7,198 bases of DNA from Candidatus Micrarchaeaceae archaeon (lineage in GTDB: Archaea; Micrarchaeota; Micrarchaeia; Micrarchaeales; CABMGC01), in NCBI GenBank assembly GCA_027310795.1, contig DAIDAD010000005.1:6730-13927 (forward strand). The letters run 5' to 3'. Below, in pieces: positions 3,609 to 7,198 of the stretch (the stretch's first letter is position 1; each line of letters starts with the position of its first letter). The notes below the pieces were generated by a model. It made no database searches, was not told the origin of the DNA, and worked only from the letters and a program-made list of their open reading frames with translations. Both the position numbers and the translations under genes were made by a program.

Positions 3609-5972
3609 ATGGGCAAAATCTTCGAAACCAAGAAGAAGATAATCGAGCTGATAAAATCGAAGCCGCTGACCATGACGCAACTCTCGGAGAAGCTGGATTT
3701 AGGCCCTTCTACCGTGAATCAGCATATAAAGGAGCTGCTCGATATTGGCGCGATAAGGGAGACGGATAACCCATACAGCAGGAAGTGGAAGTATTATGAA
3801 TACAACAAGGGTTTCGATAAGAAACTTGAGGACCAGGGGTATAACATGGCAAAGGTAAGGACTTTCGCCGTTCTGGCAATTGTGATCGCAGCTGCGATAG
3901 GCCTGATCGCCATTCTGTATTATAACAACGGGCTGCCGCAGAATCCAGTCACGACACAGCCTCCTTCAAAAGCAGGTTTTGTAGTGCAACTGACAGACCC
4001 CCCACTGGTGCCTCCAGGAACCAATGCGCTTGTAATATCATATTCCTCAATAGGCGTACTTTATAGAAACTCATCCGCATACGAGTATTTCAACGCTTCA
4101 GGATCTGCCAACCTCATGAGCCTCACAAACTTCAGCCAGACGCTGGCGGTTATCAGCATAACTAATTACAGCGCAATAAGCAGGGTCAGGCTGAACATCT
4201 CTTCCGCTTACATAACCATAGGCAATTCCACATACAACGTAACCCTGCCCCTTAATCACATAAGTGCGGGGGTAAACTCCACCGGTAATTCTTCGATAGG
4301 AGGGGTCCTGCTAAACCTGGATCCTACCATAGTGAGGATATACTCTCAGAACAACCAGTCCATATTCGTCATGGTGCCTAACGTAAAGGCAATCTTCGTG
4401 GGAAAAGCAGACGTGACAAACGCAGCAGTTGTCGGGCATGTGGAGAGCACAAGTCCTGAAATCAGGCACATGCTGCAGTCTAGCAGCAGAATAAAGATCA
4501 CAAACGCGACGCTGACTTCGGAAGGCAACACCACCTCAATCGCGGTAAGCATAATGAACACGGGCAACAGCACAGTAAACCTGACAAGCTTGCAGGTAGA
4601 GGGCTTTATGGAAGAGATAAGGCTTGGATACCAGGGATACCCTCTGAATGTGTCTGCAGGCGCAGCAGGCGAGATCAAAGCATGCCCCACAAGCGGGATA
4701 TGCACAGGCACTACTGCGACAGGCGCGATCTCGATAAACGGCGGAACAAGCACACAGGACCAGCTTGAAGCCTACAACGCCAGGAACTTCGTCGATAAAT
4801 TCAACAACTTCCTGAACTTCATAGTACTGCAGAACGGCACGCTGGAACTGCCAGTCTTGGATTATGCCGGGGCCTGCCCTGAAAAAGAGGGCATCATGCA
4901 GTTCATAGGATGCGCGCCAAGGCCAGGATACGTGCTTTCAGCCGGCTCTACTGCCACCCTGCGCTTTTCCAGTACTATAAAGATATCACACCCATCCCCG
5001 TCGCCAGAAGCCCAAGGCGCTGCTGCCGTTGCAGTCAGAGCGCCCATATTCGCAGGAGACATCACGATACTGCTCATCCCCAACCAGACATATGAGATAA
5101 GAGTAATAGGCACAGGACAGAATGATACAGGACCTGCGGATGCTACATTCAACGCAACAGATCATGGCAACATAACAGGGTCCATATCAAAGCTTGTCGG
5201 GGTCAGCTACGTGAGCGAGCATGTGCTCATAGGCAGTCTCTCTTTGAACTACACGCTGCAGGGATTCACTTCTGCGCTTAATGGGATTACCAACTATACG
5301 ATGCCTATTGTAAGCCTTGGCGAACAGTCTACTATCTATTCATTGCAAAACGTCAGTATACTGACCCCTGGCTTCTTGCTGCTCGGCACTACGAACGTCA
5401 CATTAGGCTTGCCAGAAAGGTGCCCCGTATGCACGGGAGAAAGCAGCAGATGCATGATGTCATTATGCATAGGCCCGATAAACCGCAAGGCCGTAGTGCT
5501 CAGGATAGAGTCGCCCGGATACCAGTATTATGGCCCTCTGTCAATAAAAGCGGAATACTCTGCCACGCCCCCTGCCGCAAATAACACTACTACTGTAAAC
5601 ACAACCACCACAATCCCCTCTGGAAACCGGAGCGGATTCGGCACAGTGGACGGCAAGGTCAATGTCGGTCCGCTCTGTCCTGTAGAGAACTTTAACGGAA
5701 CCTGCACCTCATCAGTCGTCAATACAAGCACTCTCTATTCGACTCTCAAGATTGAACTCATGCGGATTTCTGCCACCACTGCCACCAACAACTATACGAT
5801 ATCCCTGAATGCAAACGGGTCATTCTCGCAGCAGGTCTCCGCAGGCACATACTCGCTTAGCATGCTGAACTGCAACTACATAGGCTGCAGCAACGTGCTC
5901 CCGAAGACCTTGGATGTCTCAGCAGGCGAGACTACGACCCTTGACATCGGCATAAACACAGGAATAGCCTGA
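3609..5972 (+). CDS. Membrane-anchored winged-HTH protein with extracellular DUF4382-like domain
   Basis: A 787-residue protein of unusual architecture. Residues 8-65 are a winged helix-turn-helix of the ArsR/MarR-like kind: helices at 8-17 and 21-29, recognition helix about 33-45 (PSTVNQHIKELLD), wing 48-64. A single membrane helix spans about 84-105 (RTFAVLAIVIAAAIGLIAIL). With the HTH inside, all the rest faces outside. Residues 123-264 resemble DUF4382 (VVQLTDPP, then strands ending in VMVPNVKAIFV); 293-333 resembles a CARDB-like beta segment (VSIMNTGNSTVNL); 653-672 is a Thr/Pro/Asn linker; 677-787 is a regulatory-like beta domain of the type ending in IDTGIR, here INTGIA. About 30 N-x-S/T sequons and all 12 cysteines lie outside the membrane helix. 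There is no lipobox or cleavable signal. The likely role is a one-component sensor-regulator, or an adhesin-like surface protein carrying an HTH. The ligand and target genes are unknown. Promoter at 3569-3579. Confidence 0.85.
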   Translation: MGKIFETKKKIIELIKSKPLTMTQLSEKLDLGPSTVNQHIKELLDIGAIRETDNPYSRKWKYYEYNKGFDKKLEDQGYNMAKVRTFAVLAIVIAAAIGLIAILYYNNGLPQNPVTTQPPSKAGFVVQLTDPPLVPPGTNALVISYSSIGVLYRNSSAYEYFNASGSANLMSLTNFSQTLAVISITNYSAISRVRLNISSAYITIGNSTYNVTLPLNHISAGVNSTGNSSIGGVLLNLDPTIVRIYSQNNQSIFVMVPNVKAIFVGKADVTNAAVVGHVESTSPEIRHMLQSSSRIKITNATLTSEGNTTSIAVSIMNTGNSTVNLTSLQVEGFMEEIRLGYQGYPLNVSAGAAGEIKACPTSGICTGTTATGAISINGGTSTQDQLEAYNARNFVDKFNNFLNFIVLQNGTLELPVLDYAGACPEKEGIMQFIGCAPRPGYVLSAGSTATLRFSSTIKISHPSPSPEAQGAAAVAVRAPIFAGDITILLIPNQTYEIRVIGTGQNDTGPADATFNATDHGNITGSISKLVGVSYVSEHVLIGSLSLNYTLQGFTSALNGITNYTMPIVSLGEQSTIYSLQNVSILTPGFLLLGTTNVTLGLPERCPVCTGESSRCMMSLCIGPINRKAVVLRIESPGYQYYGPLSIKAEYSATPPAANNTTTVNTTTTIPSGNRSGFGTVDGKVNVGPLCPVENFNGTCTSSVVNTSTLYSTLKIELMRISATTATNNYTISLNANGSFSQQVSAGTYSLSMLNCNYIGCSNVLPKTLDVSAGETTTLDIGINTGIA

Positions 5973-5985
5973 ACGGCGCGTTCAG
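5969..5985. terminator. Palindrome spanning two convergent stop codons
   Basis: CTGAACG (5969-5975) and CGTTCAG (5979-5985) are exact reverse complements around a GCG loop. The TGA of the + strand HTH gene (5970-5972) and the TGA of the - strand oxidase (complement of 5982-5984) lie in opposite arms. A bidirectional stop of transcription is plausible, but neither strand has the T-tract typical of archaeal terminators close behind, so the role is uncertain while the palindrome itself is certain. Confidence 0.4.
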
Positions 5986-7198
5986 TCGAATATCTTGCCC
6001 TTATTCAATATGCCCTTGGGGTCGAATGCCTTCTTTATATCCTTCATGATTCCAAGAAGCTCGACTGAGCCGCGCGCCTTCAATTCCTCTATAAGCAGTT
6101 TCTTCTTCTCAATGCCTATCCCATGCTCTGCAGAGACGCTGCCCCCGTTTTTCAGCGCAATCATGCCGAACTTCTCCTGCAAGACCATAACCTTTTTTAT
6201 CCCTTCGCTGTTTCCGGGAACAAAATAGACGTTTGAGTGTATGTTTCCGTCGCCGATATGCCCAAAGAGCGCAACCCTCTCCCCAGATTTCTTTATCGCG
6301 CGCTCCATCTCCTTCAGCGAAGCAGCAAGCCTTGAAGGAGGCACTATGACATCGCCTATGACTATGTCTTTTCCCTCTGCATGCGCCTCCCTCACCATGA
6401 CTTCGTGCAATTCCCTCCTTATTTCATATATCTTTTTTACCTCTTTTGCGCTTTTGAAGTAATCCTGCTTTATCGGATTGTGTCTGCGTATCGCCTTGAT
6501 GCATTCTCTTACAAGCGCATCGTTATCCGTTCCTGCAACAGCAGCTAGCAGCATGTACCTTGCGCCTTTCGGAATCTTCCTCCTGAGCAGCTTCATGAAA
6601 TATCCCATTGATTGATGGTCCATGAATTCTGCCATTATCAGCGGCATCCCATTTTTCTTAAGCTCCCCCACTGCGTCTGCGACGTCCATCGCTGAACTGA
6701 AACAGCTTGCGATTATGCCAGAAGGTTCTGGCAATCTCGCTATCTTCAGCACAGCAAGAATTACTATCCCGAGGGTTCCCTCGCTCCCGACAAACAATGA
6801 TGTAATGTCATATCCTCTGCTCATCTTCAGCGTCATGCTGCCCGTCCTTATCACTTTTCCAGAGGCGAGAACGGCCTCGATGTCGATCACCCAGTTCCTT
6901 GTCGAGCCGAACATCAGCGCCTTAAGTCCGCCTGCATTTGTGGATATGCTCCCGCCTATGGTCGCCATATGCGCACTAGCAGGGTCAGGGGGATAGAAAT
7001 AGCCGTGTTTCTTCAGACGAAGGTTCAGTTCCCCTATCGTAACCCCAGGTTCTACAACTGCAAATCCGTCTTCTATATTTATTTCCTTTATTTTATTGAA
7101 CCTTTCAAGGCTCAGCGCTATCCCATCGATGCCTGGCACAGACGAGCCTGTCAATGAAGAACCGCCGCCCACGGCAGTGACATTTACTCCATAAGTGC
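5982..7198 (-). CDS. FAD-linked oxidase, GlcD / D-lactate dehydrogenase family (N-terminus missing)
   Basis: FAD-dependent 2-hydroxy-acid oxidoreductase of the GlcD/Dld family, which oxidises D-lactate, glycolate or a related acid and passes electrons to a carrier. The frame stays open to the right edge (reading TYGVNVTAVGGGSSLTG), so GTG 7172 is not the true start; perhaps 50 residues are missing by comparison with the usual ~460. Counting from that GTG, the FAD_binding_4 part shows GGGSSLTGSSVP (2-13), PPDPAS..ATIGGSISTNAGG (61-82) and VGSEGTLGIV (128-137). The FAD-oxidase C-terminal domain shows GHIGDGNIH (304-312), SAEHGIG (347-353) and FDPKGILNKGK (383-393), including the His residues thought to bind metal and substrate. 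All expected motifs in the visible part are intact. No membrane segment is visible. It converges on the HTH gene with a 9-bp gap. Substrate cannot be decided; no partner subunit is in the window. Confidence 0.93.
   Translation of the reverse strand, partial: TYGVNVTAVGGGSSLTGSSVPGIDGIALSLERFNKIKEINIEDGFAVVEPGVTIGELNLRLKKHGYFYPPDPASAHMATIGGSISTNAGGLKALMFGSTRNWVIDIEAVLASGKVIRTGSMTLKMSRGYDITSLFVGSEGTLGIVILAVLKIARLPEPSGIIASCFSSAMDVADAVGELKKNGMPLIMAEFMDHQSMGYFMKLLRRKIPKGARYMLLAAVAGTDNDALVRECIKAIRRHNPIKQDYFKSAKEVKKIYEIRRELHEVMVREAHAEGKDIVIGDVIVPPSRLAASLKEMERAIKKSGERVALFGHIGDGNIHSNVYFVPGNSEGIKKVMVLQEKFGMIALKNGGSVSAEHGIGIEKKKLLIEELKARGSVELLGIMKDIKKAFDPKGILNKGKIFD

Noticed and set aside
4346..5152. 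Open frames on both strands inside the ectodomain gene
   Set aside because: They are shadows of a strongly supported 787-codon frame with consistent sequon and cysteine patterns throughout.
6622..6996. Open + strand frame opposite the FAD oxidase
   Set aside because: It is antisense to intact FAD-binding motifs and has the low-complexity Ser/Pro/Ala composition of a shadow frame.
1..7198. Search by eye for tRNA, rRNA, CRISPR repeats or riboswitches
   Set aside because: No cloverleaf-like segment, regularly spaced repeats or recognised riboswitch core was seen; short ncRNAs cannot be excluded by eye.

Overview
The window looks archaeal. The evidence is short TATA-like boxes (CTTAAA / TTAAATA) a fixed distance ahead of starts, starts with little or no Shine-Dalgarno leader, heavy use of ATA (Ile) and AGG/AGA (Arg) codons, and a large surface protein dense in N-glycosylation sequons. 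DNA is moderately AT-rich. A small-genome lineage such as Micrarchaeota or another DPANN-like group would fit, but this is inference; no rRNA or marker gene is present to place it.

Layout, left to right. (1) The 3' part of a metallo-beta-lactamase-fold hydrolase of the RNase Z-like group, cut by the left edge. (2) A promoter followed by two genes of unknown function on the + strand, 17 bp apart and probably co-transcribed. (3) About 340 bp without an intact gene, containing the C-terminal remnant of an IS630-type transposase on the - strand and then a promoter. (4) A sugar-phosphate nucleotidyltransferase (NDP-sugar synthase type) whose only well-placed start codon appears to be ATA. (5) A short promoter region with repeated AAAACCG elements, then a 787-residue membrane protein. 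This has an N-terminal winged helix-turn-helix, one membrane helix, a DUF4382-like extracellular domain, further beta-rich regions, a Thr/Pro-rich linker and a C-terminal Ig-like/regulatory-like domain. (6) A convergent FAD-linked oxidase of the GlcD / D-lactate dehydrogenase family on the - strand, cut by the right edge. The two convergent genes are separated by 9 bp, and a perfect palindrome covers both stop codons.

The genes do not form an obvious single pathway. The nucleotidyltransferase could supply activated sugar for surface glycans, and the neighbouring HTH protein is predicted to be heavily glycosylated, so a loose cell-surface theme is possible. The most interesting object is the HTH-membrane-DUF4382 protein, which has the topology of a one-component signal transducer with DNA-binding inside and sensing outside. 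The two-gene unknown cassette and the ATA start are the next most interesting points.
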